Translations under genes and position numbers: made by a program | Shown: one piece after another, positions 36,796-45,754 of the stretch | Position numbering within the stretch: position 1 is the stretch's first letter | How the letters are laid out: each line of letters begins with the position of its first letter | The notes under the pieces: model-generated | What the model was told of the DNA's origin: nothing | What the model saw: only the letters and a program-made list of their open reading frames with translations | The model's database searches: none | Source: Prolixibacteraceae bacterium | Lineage (GTDB): Bacteria > Bacteroidota > Bacteroidia > Bacteroidales > Prolixibacteraceae | Length of the DNA stretch: 64,000 nucleotides | Direction: 5' to 3' | Assembly (NCBI GenBank): GCA_947475715.1 | Contig: CANJNY010000004.1 | Span: forward strand, 1 to 64,000

Positions 36796-37734
36796 TTAAA
36801 AATCTTTACGGATGTTGATTACCCGTGTCGGTGCGATTGCCGGAAGAACACCTGATTTTAAAATTATCCGTTGACCCTTATCGCTGGCCACAAAAGAGGA
36901 GAAGCCGGTAACTAATCCATTGCGTGGTTCTGCATTAATGATATAAATATCACGGGTTAACGGGTAAATATGATCTGCCATATATGCCTGGTAAGGCTTA
37001 TAGCTATTCTCGCTATCGGGGCGGGTATTTTCGCTAACGGAAACAACCTTAATTTTTTTATGAAAAGTGAGATGCAGAGAGTCTGTATCATTACTAATCC
37101 AGCTTGCGCCGATAAAACCCAGAACGCCAGGATGGGAACTGGTATACTCAATAACATCACGATTATATTCAAGTGCAAATACATTAGTTTTTACTAATTG
37201 TCCTTTACAAATAGAATCTACGAGGAAATTAATAATACTCGATTTTTCATTATCAAAAACCGCTTTAATATCCCCCATTTTCGAAAGGGGATTAATCTGA
37301 TTCCACCTGGTTATTTTTCCGGTTAAGATATCTCTAATCTGGTTAACAGTAATTAAGGTATCTGAACTTTTAGGGGATACGATCAGAGCAATCGCATCGA
37401 CCGCTATTTTTGTCTGACGCGGAAATATTTTTCTTTGATGAAAAATTGCCAATTCATCTTTACTTAACGTGCGGGAGGCGACAATTAATTGAACTTGTTC
37501 ATTAAAAAGTTGATTAAAAGCGGCTACTTCGGGGACATAATTGGCTTTAAATTCGGTATACCCGTAAATCGCTTTAAACACCTCCAACTCCGATTCTATA
37601 ATAGGGCGAAAAGTCTCATCTGTAGTAATAGCAGCTAATCCGGTAGTTGGCGTATTTCGATATGGATCTCCCTTGAAAAACCGACACCCTGCGGCTATTA
37701 CCAGTAAAAACAGAAACAGACTAATTCGCATCAT
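36796..37734 (-). CDS. PstS-like phosphate-binding lipoprotein
   Basis: 312 residues. A lipobox gives lipid attachment at C17 (VIAAGCRFF). The rest is a PBP type II fold of the PstS kind, with TTDETFRPIIESELEVFKAIYG at the start and GVLGFIGASWISND in the C-terminal lobe. No pstC, pstA or pstB is nearby; the neighbours are a TonB protein and a TPR protein. The residue after the cysteine is Arg, so outer-membrane sorting is plausible. Its ligand (phosphate or another anion) is inferred from the family only. Start and upstream stop overlap by one base (TAATG). Confidence 0.85.
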   Translation of the reverse strand: MMRISLFLFLLVIAAGCRFFKGDPYRNTPTTGLAAITTDETFRPIIESELEVFKAIYGYTEFKANYVPEVAAFNQLFNEQVQLIVASRTLSKDELAIFHQRKIFPRQTKIAVDAIALIVSPKSSDTLITVNQIRDILTGKITRWNQINPLSKMGDIKAVFDNEKSSIINFLVDSICKGQLVKTNVFALEYNRDVIEYTSSHPGVLGFIGASWISNDTDSLHLTFHKKIKVVSVSENTRPDSENSYKPYQAYMADHIYPLTRDIYIINAEPRNGLVTGFSSFVASDKGQRIILKSGVLPAIAPTRVINIRKDF

Positions 37735-37931
37735 TACTTGGAAGTTTTAAAAACCACAGAATAACTTCTGATTAATCCATAAAGAACAAGAAGTATGCCA
37801 AACCAGGTTCTTACAGAATGATTTACTGGGAGCAGAAACATGTCTGATGACAATATTACTACTCCCAGTATCAAATAGACAAAGGCCATGAAAAACTTAA
37901 ATATTAGAAAAATTTGCTTCCTATCTGTCAT
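37734..37931 (-). CDS. Small two-helix membrane protein in the TonB cluster
   Basis: 65 residues with two predicted membrane helices (about 9-29 and 40-60) joined by a short loop LPVNHSVRTW. The N-terminus and C-terminus are basic. No named family is recognised. It sits 14 bp after TonB and overlaps the PstS-like gene by one base, so it is a genuine member of the operon. It may be an accessory of the TonB/ExbBD complex. Confidence 0.7.
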   Translation of the reverse strand: MTDRKQIFLIFKFFMAFVYLILGVVILSSDMFLLPVNHSVRTWFGILLVLYGLIRSYSVVFKTSK

Positions 37932-37945
37932 TTTTCAGCAAACTC

Positions 37946-38740
37946 CTATTGCAATACGTATTTAATTGGAACAGTATAGCTTACTAAGACGGCTTTCCCT
38001 CCTTGTTTACCAGGGCTCCATGCCGGCATTTTAGTCAAAACGCGAATAGCTTCTTCGTCACAACCCCCACCGATACCACGCACTACTTTAATTCTGGTAA
38101 TTTTACCATCGCGGTCAACCACAAAATTAACAATTACAGTACCTTGTATTCCGTTTTCGGCTGCAAGGGAAGGATACCTTAGATTATTTTTAATAAATTT
38201 CATCATCTCTTTTTCGCCACCTGGAAACTGCGGCATCTGTTCAACGATGACAAACGGCTGGTCAGGCTCTTCGGTGATCTTTTGAGTAGCAATCGGAGCT
38301 GCCACATCATCAGACCCCTTATCAAAAGCGACATTACTGATCGCAGCTTTTGTTTCGATAACCTCTTTTTGAAGTTTCGGTTGCTCCTCCTCCAGAACCT
38401 GCTCATCAGGTTTAATCACCGGAGGTGTAAACTTGATCGTATTGCGTAATGGTGGTGGTGGTGGTGGAATCTCTTTCAATAAATTTTCCTTGGGTTTATC
38501 CAATTCGATATTTGAAAGAGCTCTTACGCTCACATCCTTTTCCACTGTTTTAGGAAAAATCTGTTTTAATAATCCTGGCGCTGAAACTGCCAGAACAAAT
38601 ACAACGATGGCAATGAGTAAAGCATTGAAGTGTCTTTTAGAAGAATTTTTTCTCAGTTCAAAAGCTCCATACTCCTGGTTCTTGGCCTCAAAAACCAGAT
38701 CGCACCATTCGTTCGAAAAAATATCATTGTTTGCTGCCAT
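37946..38740 (-). CDS. TonB family energy transducer (copy 1)
   Basis: 264 residues. A cytoplasmic N-terminus of about 35 residues (MAANNDIFSNEWCDLVFEAKNQEYGAFELRK) precedes a single membrane helix (about 39-60), a proline-rich spacer (EIPPPPPPLRNTIKFTPPVIKPDEQ) and the TonB C-terminal domain (about 180-264, with FPGGEKEMMKFIKNNLRYP and RIKVVRGIGGGCDEEAIRVL). The long N-terminal tail is a Bacteroidota feature. It couples the proton gradient, via ExbB/ExbD, to outer-membrane transporters. It is a close paralogue of the copy at 41255. Confidence 0.93.
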   Translation of the reverse strand: MAANNDIFSNEWCDLVFEAKNQEYGAFELRKNSSKRHFNALLIAIVVFVLAVSAPGLLKQIFPKTVEKDVSVRALSNIELDKPKENLLKEIPPPPPPLRNTIKFTPPVIKPDEQVLEEEQPKLQKEVIETKAAISNVAFDKGSDDVAAPIATQKITEEPDQPFVIVEQMPQFPGGEKEMMKFIKNNLRYPSLAAENGIQGTVIVNFVVDRDGKITRIKVVRGIGGGCDEEAIRVLTKMPAWSPGKQGGKAVLVSYTVPIKYVLQ

Positions 38741-38866
38741 TAGGATACAATTTTCATCCGTAAATAATTTAAAAATGAGGTCAGATGGAACTCTAATTTG
38801 AGAATTCTGATTCGCTAATTTTCACTTTGTTCCAATTTGTATTTAAAGCTGTAAAAACTACGGATT

Positions 38867-39478
38867 TCATAATTTTTTCGCTAATAATTCCAAATCAAAC
38901 GGAGTGATATCCACGATTGCATAACGCCCGATATTACAAATAGCCATTTCATCGAGCGCATCGATAAGGTTTTTGTAAGAACTATCCACCGTCCCCTTAA
39001 TCAGAATTATGGGAGCCTTTTTATCTCCAATAATCTCCTGCTTCTGCTTCTCGAAATCTTCGTCGGAAAGATTTTTTGAGTCTTTCTTCGTTTTAAGATC
39101 CCGCACTTTGACCATGATTTCGTAATTCTTCTTGATCAGAAACTGACGCATCCCCGTAGGAGAAAAGTCTGTTTGATTTACAACCGGATCAATATTGTTT
39201 TCACGTGTTCCTTCATAGTAAAAAACCTTGTTCTCTTTCCCAAGCAGTATGGTAACAGCACGTGAAGCCTTAATCTTGGTTTGATCCTCTTCCGTAACCT
39301 TCTCTTTTGAAGGCATGGCGATCTCCATGGTCTGAGGCTTACTCATTGATGTTGCCAACATGAAAAATGTAATCAGCAAAAACCCGAGGTCAACCATTGG
39401 GGTAAAATCCACCCGCGTTGACATTTTTTTGGTTTTTCCTTTTTGCTTTACTTGCGTTTCCGCAGCTACTTCAGACAT
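38867..39478 (-). CDS. ExbD/TolR family protein (second of two)
   Basis: 203 residues. One membrane helix near the N-terminus (about 29-45) contains the conserved aspartate in FTPMVDLGFLLITFFMLATSMS. A periplasmic domain follows. It is 17 bp downstream of the other exbD. Two different ExbD proteins with one ExbB suggest a mixed stator. The periplasmic insertion between about 90 and 150 is longer than in proteobacterial ExbD. Confidence 0.92.
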   Translation of the reverse strand: MSEVAAETQVKQKGKTKKMSTRVDFTPMVDLGFLLITFFMLATSMSKPQTMEIAMPSKEKVTEEDQTKIKASRAVTILLGKENKVFYYEGTRENNIDPVVNQTDFSPTGMRQFLIKKNYEIMVKVRDLKTKKDSKNLSDEDFEKQKQEIIGDKKAPIILIKGTVDSSYKNLIDALDEMAICNIGRYAIVDITPFDLELLAKKL

Positions 39479-39495
39479 GAATTTGAAATTTATAG

Positions 39496-40104
39496 TTATT
39501 CATAATCAGGTGTATTCTTAAGACTCGTGAGCAGGTTATACCTGTTCTCATTGATATCCTGAAGACTACCCATTAACTTTTTAATTACAGGATATGTGGT
39601 AGCCTGATCAGCTTTGATAGCTATCCGATACTCCCGGTTGACCCCTTTTGCAATCGATACCCAGCTCTTAAACTGATTATCCAATGAGTCACATGGAATA
39701 CCAAGTGCATTCTGAGGCAAATCGCGCTCTTCACTCTTCAAAGCCAAATAGGATTTCATCAGCGAGATAGGAACTCCAAACTTATTAACCAGACTAAACT
39801 CCTTTAATTCTGCAGGAGTGAATGTCACATTATAAGCGGCTCCCATCTTGGTCAGCAACTGGACACGGTTCTCTTGTCCGTCTGCCCCAAAAAATACTTT
39901 CCCTTTTGCATCAACTAAGATCGAAATAATATTCCGGTCGGGTATCTTAATCTCCGAAATCGAAGATGGAGTATTAACCGCCACCGGTTCTTTCTGAATA
40001 AAGTTGGAGGTAAGCATAAAGAAGGTCAGAAGTAAGAACGCAACATCGCACATTGCGGTCATGTCAACAGCCGTACTCTTCCTTTTAATTTTTACTTTTG
40101 GCAT
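39496..40104 (-). CDS. ExbD/TolR family protein (first of two)
   Basis: 202 residues with an N-terminal KRKSTAVDMTAMCDVAFLLLTFFMLTSNF helix carrying the proton-path aspartate. The periplasmic part is about 150 residues, larger than the 100-residue E. coli domain. It lies between exbB (27 bp) and the second exbD (17 bp). Confidence 0.92.
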   Translation of the reverse strand: MPKVKIKRKSTAVDMTAMCDVAFLLLTFFMLTSNFIQKEPVAVNTPSSISEIKIPDRNIISILVDAKGKVFFGADGQENRVQLLTKMGAAYNVTFTPAELKEFSLVNKFGVPISLMKSYLALKSEERDLPQNALGIPCDSLDNQFKSWVSIAKGVNREYRIAIKADQATTYPVIKKLMGSLQDINENRYNLLTSLKNTPDYE

Positions 40105-40131
40105 AGAACTAATATATTTTAGACTATAAAA

Positions 40132-40935
40132 TTAGTGTTTCGCAGCAAATGTTTGAACGATGCTGTAACCTGTTTCATCAATGGTATAGGTCAGCTTATC
40201 AATTTTTGTTGTGAAATAATTATAGGAAATCATCGCAAGAGCACCGGTACCGATACCAAAGGCCGTGTTGATAAGCGCTTCCGAAATACCGGTCGATAAA
40301 GCTACAGAGTCAGGAGCACCCGCATTAGCCATCGCAGCAAATGAACGAATCATACCAAGTACAGTTCCCAGAAGTCCCATCATTGTACCAAGAGAGGAAA
40401 TGGTCGCCAGAATAGGAAGATTTTGCTCTAAACTAGGTAGCTCCAAAGAAGTTGCCTCTTCAATGTTTTTAGTAATATCAAGTAATTTCTGCTCCTTAGT
40501 CATTGAGGTATCCTTCTCAAGCATCGCATATTTGATCAGTGCGGCTTTAGTAACACTTGCAATTGAACCCTGAAAACGATCGCATTCAGCAAGTGCACTG
40601 TTAATGTCATTCTTTGAAAGTGATCCCTTTATGGTCTCAACAAACTTCACTGTAGATCCTTTTCCGGCAGCTTTATTGATTGTGAAATAACGTTCAATTG
40701 CAAAAACAATAACGGTCAAAAGCAAGGTCATAATAATAGGAACAATAAATCCCCCTTTATAAATTACCCCCAGAAAATTACCCGGAATTGGAGCATTTGC
40801 AGGATTATTCCCTTGAAAATTGCCATTTGCGCCCATAATGAAATTAAATACAAGAAACGCAATAACCAGCGAAACCGGAATAACCGATGCGGAAAAAATC
40901 CTTTGAAATTTTAAAAATCCATTTTGTGATTTCAT
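40132..40935 (-). CDS. exbB: MotA/TolQ/ExbB proton channel protein
   Basis: 267 residues with three membrane helices: about 17-37, 56-77 and the long C-terminal pair around 175-240. The ExbB/TolQ core LATISSLGTMMGLLGTVLGMIRSF and ALINTAFGIGTGALAMISYNYF is intact. It builds the stator channel with the two ExbD proteins. It is the first gene of the exbB-exbD-exbD-tonB-small protein-pstS-TPR run. Confidence 0.94.
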   Translation of the reverse strand: MKSQNGFLKFQRIFSASVIPVSLVIAFLVFNFIMGANGNFQGNNPANAPIPGNFLGVIYKGGFIVPIIMTLLLTVIVFAIERYFTINKAAGKGSTVKFVETIKGSLSKNDINSALAECDRFQGSIASVTKAALIKYAMLEKDTSMTKEQKLLDITKNIEEATSLELPSLEQNLPILATISSLGTMMGLLGTVLGMIRSFAAMANAGAPDSVALSTGISEALINTAFGIGTGALAMISYNYFTTKIDKLTYTIDETGYSIVQTFAAKH

Positions 40936-41254
40936 ACTCTAATGATTACTAAGTGTTTAAATAAAAGTTTAAGATAATGCCTGAGAAAATTATTAAAATT
41001 TAGATATCTAAATCTTAATCCCAAATTGTATTAAAAAATAAGATCAAATATCAGGATCTACCAATGTTAAATATTGATCTCCCCATCTAAATCGCTGACA
41101 AAATTAATAATCCAATTCAATCCACATCGGGGGGGGATAACAAAAATTCCTCAAATAGTAAAAATTAACATATTTTAACATTTGTAGTTATCTAACAAAG
41201 ATCAACATATCAGCATATTCATATGCTTTTTCCGCTTTAACAAACGGATAATAT
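40936..41254. other. Gap of about 320 bp upstream of exbB, with a G8 tract
   Basis: Very AT-rich sequence that should contain the promoter of the exbB run; a TAATTTTG box on the minus strand is at 41099-41106 without a clear partner. A run of eight G (41129-41136) stands out. No gene is visible. Confidence 0.4.
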
Positions 41255-42064
41255 TTATTGTAAGACAAATCTAAAAGGTACAGTATAACTAACCAGAACT
41301 GTCATTCCACCCTGTTTACCCGGACTCCAGGGTGGCATCTTCTGCAATATTCTCACTGCCTCTTCATCACAGCCGCCACCGATACCGCGTATTACTTTAA
41401 TATTCGTTATCCGTCCATCCCTGCCAACAACAAAGTTTACAGTGACGGTGCCAGATATTCCCATCTCAATAGCTGTTGTTGGGTATCTTAAATTATTTTT
41501 GATAAATTTCATCATCTCCTTTTCACCTCCGGGGAATTGGGGCATTTGCTCAACAATGATAAATGGCTTTTCAGGCTCCTCGGTTATCTCTGTCTTTATC
41601 GTCGTTGTCGCAATTGGAGCTGCAACATCATCGGTGCCCTTGTCATAATTCACATTACTGATTGCAGCCTTTGCCTCAACAGCATCCTTTTGAAGCATCG
41701 GTAACTCCTCGTCCTGAACCTGTTCATCCGGTTTAATTACAGGAGGGGTGAATTTAATCGTATTACGCATCGGTGGTGGAGGGGGAATCTCCTTCAGAAA
41801 AACTGCCTCCTTGGGTTTATCCAGCTTTATATCGGTTATTACCCTAACGCTTAATTCTTTGTCCTTCTTTTCAGGAATTATTGACTTAATAAGAATGGGT
41901 ATTGTAATCCCAAAGACAAAAAATAAACTTGCCAAAACCAGTGCCCAAAAATGACGTTTGACCGAATTTTTCCGGAGTTCATAGGCACCGTATTCATGAT
42001 TGGGTTGCGTTTGAAAAATCATTTCGCACCATTCATCCGAAAATATATCATTATTTGCTGCCAT
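41255..42064 (-). CDS. TonB family energy transducer (copy 2)
   Basis: 269 residues, nearly the same architecture as the copy at 37946: MAANNDIFSDEWCEMIFQ N-terminus, one membrane helix (about 40-60), Pro-rich spacer and TonB C-terminal domain from about 185. The two copies share long identical stretches such as PQFPGGEKEMMKFIKNNLRY. It stands upstream of exbB with a 319-bp gap and its own transcription is likely. The pair looks like a recent duplication flanking the exb genes. Confidence 0.93.
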   Translation of the reverse strand: MAANNDIFSDEWCEMIFQTQPNHEYGAYELRKNSVKRHFWALVLASLFFVFGITIPILIKSIIPEKKDKELSVRVITDIKLDKPKEAVFLKEIPPPPPMRNTIKFTPPVIKPDEQVQDEELPMLQKDAVEAKAAISNVNYDKGTDDVAAPIATTTIKTEITEEPEKPFIIVEQMPQFPGGEKEMMKFIKNNLRYPTTAIEMGISGTVTVNFVVGRDGRITNIKVIRGIGGGCDEEAVRILQKMPPWSPGKQGGMTVLVSYTVPFRFVLQ

Positions 42065-42552
42065 AAGATCAAAGTTCTATCAGGTTTTTACACTAATAAT
42101 TTAAGATCATTTAAAAGAGCGAATGCAAAAAATCACGTTACTGGCCGGTACATCTAATTTCAACTTTATCAAAATGAATAAAAACGGAACAACCACTTCG
42201 CTTTAAATCTCCGCTGTATTACTTTGATGCATTAAATATAAGTAAAATATATCATATTTATCATCCTGATTGCTCTTTTTTCCAAAAATATGACACAAAT
42301 ATTCAGAGCACTACCAGGAATTTCATAAGTCCAAATTAATAAATCTTATCATATTGATTTATAATCATATAAAATAAATCAGGAAGCTTACTTCAGGAAG
42401 AAAAACAGGTGCGTCAAAGCTTTTGATCCTAGCTTACACCTTCACAAATGACAAACAAGAAAATTAATATGAGAAACAGGTCGGAAACAAAGGAGCGAAC
42501 CTGATGATAAAATATATATTGACAAATTTTGAACCGGAGGAAGTCCCAAAAA
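42065..42552. other. Gap of about 490 bp between the retropepsin-like and TonB genes
   Basis: AT-rich, with a possible -7 box TATTTTTG on the minus strand at 42283-42290. No ORF longer than about 20 codons looks real, and I see no stable hairpin or RNA gene. Confidence 0.4.
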
Positions 42553-42972
42553 CTAATCTAGCTGCAATAAAATTTTTTTGGACTGAAAATCGATGATTGC
42601 ACGTTTTGCAAAGAGAAAATCACTTCCGATTAATCCGATAATCCGCTTTTCTGAAAATTTTGCATATTCATGATTGATATGAATAAAATCAATCAGGGCC
42701 ACTTTAAGTTCTCCAAAATCAGTATCCCCCAATATTACGGAGGAGATCTTTCCTGAATTAGTTTCAACCATCTCTTTGCCCAGTCCTGTTGCCATAACAT
42801 GTTCATCATTATCTGCTGAAAAGCAGTTGGATTTCGTCTCATCAAAAACGCTCTTGGAGGCCCCTGTGTCGACAACCCACCAATAGTTCTCCAGACCTGG
42901 AAATTGAGCCTCTACCAAAGGATGGTAAGTATCCTCTTCTAATTCTATAATCTCAAAACTGATCTCCTTCAT
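42553..42972 (-). CDS. Retropepsin-like aspartic protease domain protein
   Basis: 139 residues, a single retropepsin-like domain. The catalytic triad DTGAS is at 35-39 (VVDTGASKSVF) and the hydrophobic-glycine motif GLIGSDFL is about 80 residues later. As in retroviral and bacterial one-domain proteases, two chains are needed for the active site. There is no signal peptide. Proteolytic activity is inferred from fold and motif only. It follows mdh on the same strand, separated by a terminator. Confidence 0.85.
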   Translation of the reverse strand: MKEISFEIIELEEDTYHPLVEAQFPGLENYWWVVDTGASKSVFDETKSNCFSADNDEHVMATGLGKEMVETNSGKISSVILGDTDFGELKVALIDFIHINHEYAKFSEKRIIGLIGSDFLFAKRAIIDFQSKKILLQLD

Positions 42973-42990
42973 AATTAACGATTACCAGAA

Positions 42991-43021
42991 AAAGAAAGGG
43001 GGCCAAAGACCCCCTTTCTTT
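42991..43021 (-). terminator. Terminator of mdh
   Basis: AAAGAAAGGGGG (42991-43002) pairs with CCCCCTTTCTTT (43010-43021) around a 7-base loop. Read on the minus strand, the stem ends in a T-rich run. It is 17 bp after the mdh stop and also precedes the retropepsin-like gene. Confidence 0.75.
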
Positions 43022-43038
43022 AGATTATTTGAAAAGAA

Positions 43039-43974
43039 TTATTTCGAATTTAAATTATCCAGTACATTCATAACCTCGCGAACATGCCCTTCGCTGGTTT
43101 TCATCATTTGCATCTCCTCTTCGTTCAAATGGAGTTCTACAATTTTTTCGATGCCATCTTTACCCAGTACAACAGGAACACCAAGATAGCAATTATCGAT
43201 GCCATATTCACCCTGAAGCTGAATACAAACAGGGAAAATCCGTCGCTGATCTTTAACGATAGCTTCTACCATCTGAGCTGCAGCTGCTCCCGGAGCATGC
43301 CATGCCGAAGTCCCGATAAGCTTAACCAGTTCTCCACCTCCGGCTTTAGTGCGTTCAACAATCGCATTTAATGTTTCGGCATCAAGTAATTCGGTGATTG
43401 GAATTCCTCCGACGGTAGTATACCTTGTCAGAGGAACCATGGTATCTCCATGACCTCCAAGAAGCATACCCTGGATCTCTTTTTGAGAGATATCAAGCGC
43501 TTCAGAAAGAAAAGCACGGTAACGGGCAGTATCGAGAATCCCGGCCATTCCCATTACTCTGGTACGTGGAAATCCGGAAGTGATATGTGCCTGATAGGTC
43601 ATCACATCGAGTGGATTGGACACAATAATCAGAATGGCATTCGGAGAATATTTAATAACATTTTCTGTTACAGATTTTACAATTCCCGCATTGATTTGGA
43701 TCAAATCGTCGCGGGTCATTCCCGGCTTACGCGGTAATCCGGAAGTAATCACTACCACATCGGAACCTGCTGTCCGTGCATAATCATTTGTAACCCCGAC
43801 AGTACGGGTATCGTATCCAATAATTGGGGCTTTCTGCCAAATATCAAGCGCTTTACCCTCGGCAAAGCCCTCCTTGATATCCAATAAGATTACTTCATTT
43901 ACTACTTCGCGATATGCCAATGTATCAGCACACGTTGATCCAACATTTCCTGCTCCTACAACTGTAACTTTCAT
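43039..43974 (-). CDS. mdh: Malate dehydrogenase
   Basis: 311 residues from the ATG at 43974. The longest frame begins 57 bp upstream, but the family starts MKVTVVGAGNVGSTCAD, so the internal ATG is preferred. The Rossmann motif GAGNVGS, substrate arginines in SGLPRKPGMTRDDL and the catalytic histidine in LGGHGDTMVPL are present. It interconverts malate and oxaloacetate with NAD. It belongs to the LDH-like MDH group. Confidence 0.97.
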   Translation of the reverse strand: MKVTVVGAGNVGSTCADTLAYREVVNEVILLDIKEGFAEGKALDIWQKAPIIGYDTRTVGVTNDYARTAGSDVVVITSGLPRKPGMTRDDLIQINAGIVKSVTENVIKYSPNAILIIVSNPLDVMTYQAHITSGFPRTRVMGMAGILDTARYRAFLSEALDISQKEIQGMLLGGHGDTMVPLTRYTTVGGIPITELLDAETLNAIVERTKAGGGELVKLIGTSAWHAPGAAAAQMVEAIVKDQRRIFPVCIQLQGEYGIDNCYLGVPVVLGKDGIEKIVELHLNEEEMQMMKTSEGHVREVMNVLDNLNSK

Positions 43975-44119
43975 AAAAATCAAATTATATATTCTGATTA
44001 AAAAACTATTACTGTTAAAAAACCAATACAAATCCAGGTAGATTGCACCGATTTCAAAAAAAAATCATCACACTTAACAAATACTTAACATATTTAATAA
44101 GCACTTAAAAACCACCTTG

Positions 44120-44127
44120 CAAATATA
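44120..44127 (-). promoter_or_regulatory. Possible -7 element for mdh
   Basis: Minus strand TATATTTG fits the consensus; the -33 part is not clear. It is about 145 bp upstream of the mdh start. Confidence 0.3.
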
Positions 44128-44207
44128 ATTCAAAATACTAAAAATATTCCCATTCGGGTTCAAACCCCTACATCGGTGATATCCGTTGCTTTTAAATACT
44201 GCTCACA

Positions 44208-45599
44208 TTAAATTCCGGCAATCTGGCGGATGACAGAAATAATCTCTTCTGCTAAACTATTAGCCCTAACGGCTGACTTGCTTTCTGAGTAAATTCTGAT
44301 TATGGGTTCAGTATTTGATTTCCTCAAATGTACCCACTCCTTGTCAAAATCGATTCGAACACCATCCACATCATTAACCTTTTCGTTGTGGTACTTCTCT
44401 TTAATTTTCAAAAGAATGTCATCCACATCGATATCCGGGGTAAGTTCAATTTTATTTTTTGATATCGTATAGTCAGGATAAGTGGCCCGAAGCTCCGAAC
44501 ATTTCAATCCTGATTTAGCCAAATGAGAGAGAAAAAGTGCAATCCCAACCATAGAATCACGACCGTAATGACTTGCCGGATAGATCACACCTCCATTTCC
44601 TTCGCCTCCGATTACTGCATTTGTTGCTTTCATAATGGTTGTTACATTAACCTCTCCTACCGCTGAGGGGGTGTAGCTTTGGCCATGCAATTCGGTTATA
44701 TCGCGCAGCGCTCTTGAAGATGAAAGATTAGATACGGTATTTCCGGGAGTATTCCCAAGCACATAATCAGCTACCGCAACAAGGGTATATTCCTCATTAA
44801 ACATGGTTCCATCCTCATTAATAATCGCTAACCGGTCAACATCAGGATCAACCACAAAACAGACATCTACATTTCTATCCTTAACTATTTTGGCAGTTTC
44901 TCTGAGATTTTCAGGAATTGGCTCGGGGTTATGTGCGAAGTGTCCATTAACCTCACAATTAATTTCTACAATTTGAGAAACGCCCAAAGCCTTTAATAAT
45001 TCAGGGACAATAATACCACCAACTGAATTGACTGCGTCAACGGCGATCCTGAAATTTCTTTTTTTGATCATTTCAACATTTACAAGAGCAAGATCGAGTA
45101 CATGCTGAACATGATAACCGGTATAATCCTTAAAAGACTCATGGCCCAGATCATCGACCTCTGCAAATACAAATCGCTCATTTTCGGCTATTTCCAAAAC
45201 CATCTTCCCTTCAGTATCATTGAGAAACTCTCCATGCTCATTGAGTAGCTTAAGGGCATTCCATTGTTTGGGATTGTGGCTTGCCGTAAGAATGATTCCT
45301 CCGTCACCATTTTCAGCCACAACGGCAAGTTCAGTAGTAGGGGTAGAAGCAAGACCGAGGTTTACAACATCCGCACCCATTCCAATTAAAGTGCCAGTTA
45401 CCAGTGCATTGACCATGTCGCCAGAGATTCTGGCATCACGCCCCACTACGATTTTTAATTTTCGGTTATCCTTACTTCGCTCTTTTATCCAGGTAAGGTA
45501 TGCGGCAGTAAATTTCACCAGATCTAACGGACTCAGTCCCTCACCCGGTAATCCTCCGATTGTACCACGTATTCCCGATATTGATTTTATTAGCGCCAT
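44208..45599 (-). CDS. glmM: Phosphoglucosamine mutase
   Basis: 463 residues of the alpha-D-phosphohexomutase family. The active-site phosphoserine motif TASHNPKQWN has S107; the metal-binding loop DPDVDRL and the sugar-binding GEGNGGVIYP are intact. The N-terminus MALIKSISGIRGTIGG is the pattern annotated as GlmM in Bacteroidota, though a phosphomannomutase activity cannot be excluded. It supplies glucosamine-1-phosphate for peptidoglycan and LPS. Confidence 0.88.
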   Translation of the reverse strand: MALIKSISGIRGTIGGLPGEGLSPLDLVKFTAAYLTWIKERSKDNRKLKIVVGRDARISGDMVNALVTGTLIGMGADVVNLGLASTPTTELAVVAENGDGGIILTASHNPKQWNALKLLNEHGEFLNDTEGKMVLEIAENERFVFAEVDDLGHESFKDYTGYHVQHVLDLALVNVEMIKKRNFRIAVDAVNSVGGIIVPELLKALGVSQIVEINCEVNGHFAHNPEPIPENLRETAKIVKDRNVDVCFVVDPDVDRLAIINEDGTMFNEEYTLVAVADYVLGNTPGNTVSNLSSSRALRDITELHGQSYTPSAVGEVNVTTIMKATNAVIGGEGNGGVIYPASHYGRDSMVGIALFLSHLAKSGLKCSELRATYPDYTISKNKIELTPDIDVDDILLKIKEKYHNEKVNDVDGVRIDFDKEWVHLRKSNTEPIIRIYSESKSAVRANSLAEEIISVIRQIAGI

Positions 45600-45633
45600 A
45601 AGTTTTTGTATTATTTTTCGATTATTTAAGGTG

Positions 45634-45664
45634 CAAAGTTGTTAAATTGGGTTAATTATTCAAA
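45634..45664 (-). promoter_or_regulatory. Promoter for glmM
   Basis: Minus strand TTTG, 19 bp, CAACTTTG. One mismatch in the -7 box, but spacing is exact. It gives a leader of about 30 bases. Confidence 0.55.
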
Positions 45665-45754
45665 GGATTATTCTGTCGAAACAAAATATAAGTTCTTTTT
45701 TACTTTTTTTTTCCGACCTTTGCACCCGAAATATTAATAAGTCAGAGAATTAAG

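Noticed and set aside
42065-42552. Small ORFs in the 490-bp gap upstream of the retropepsin-like gene
   Set aside because: Longest frames are under about 20-25 codons with no conserved features.
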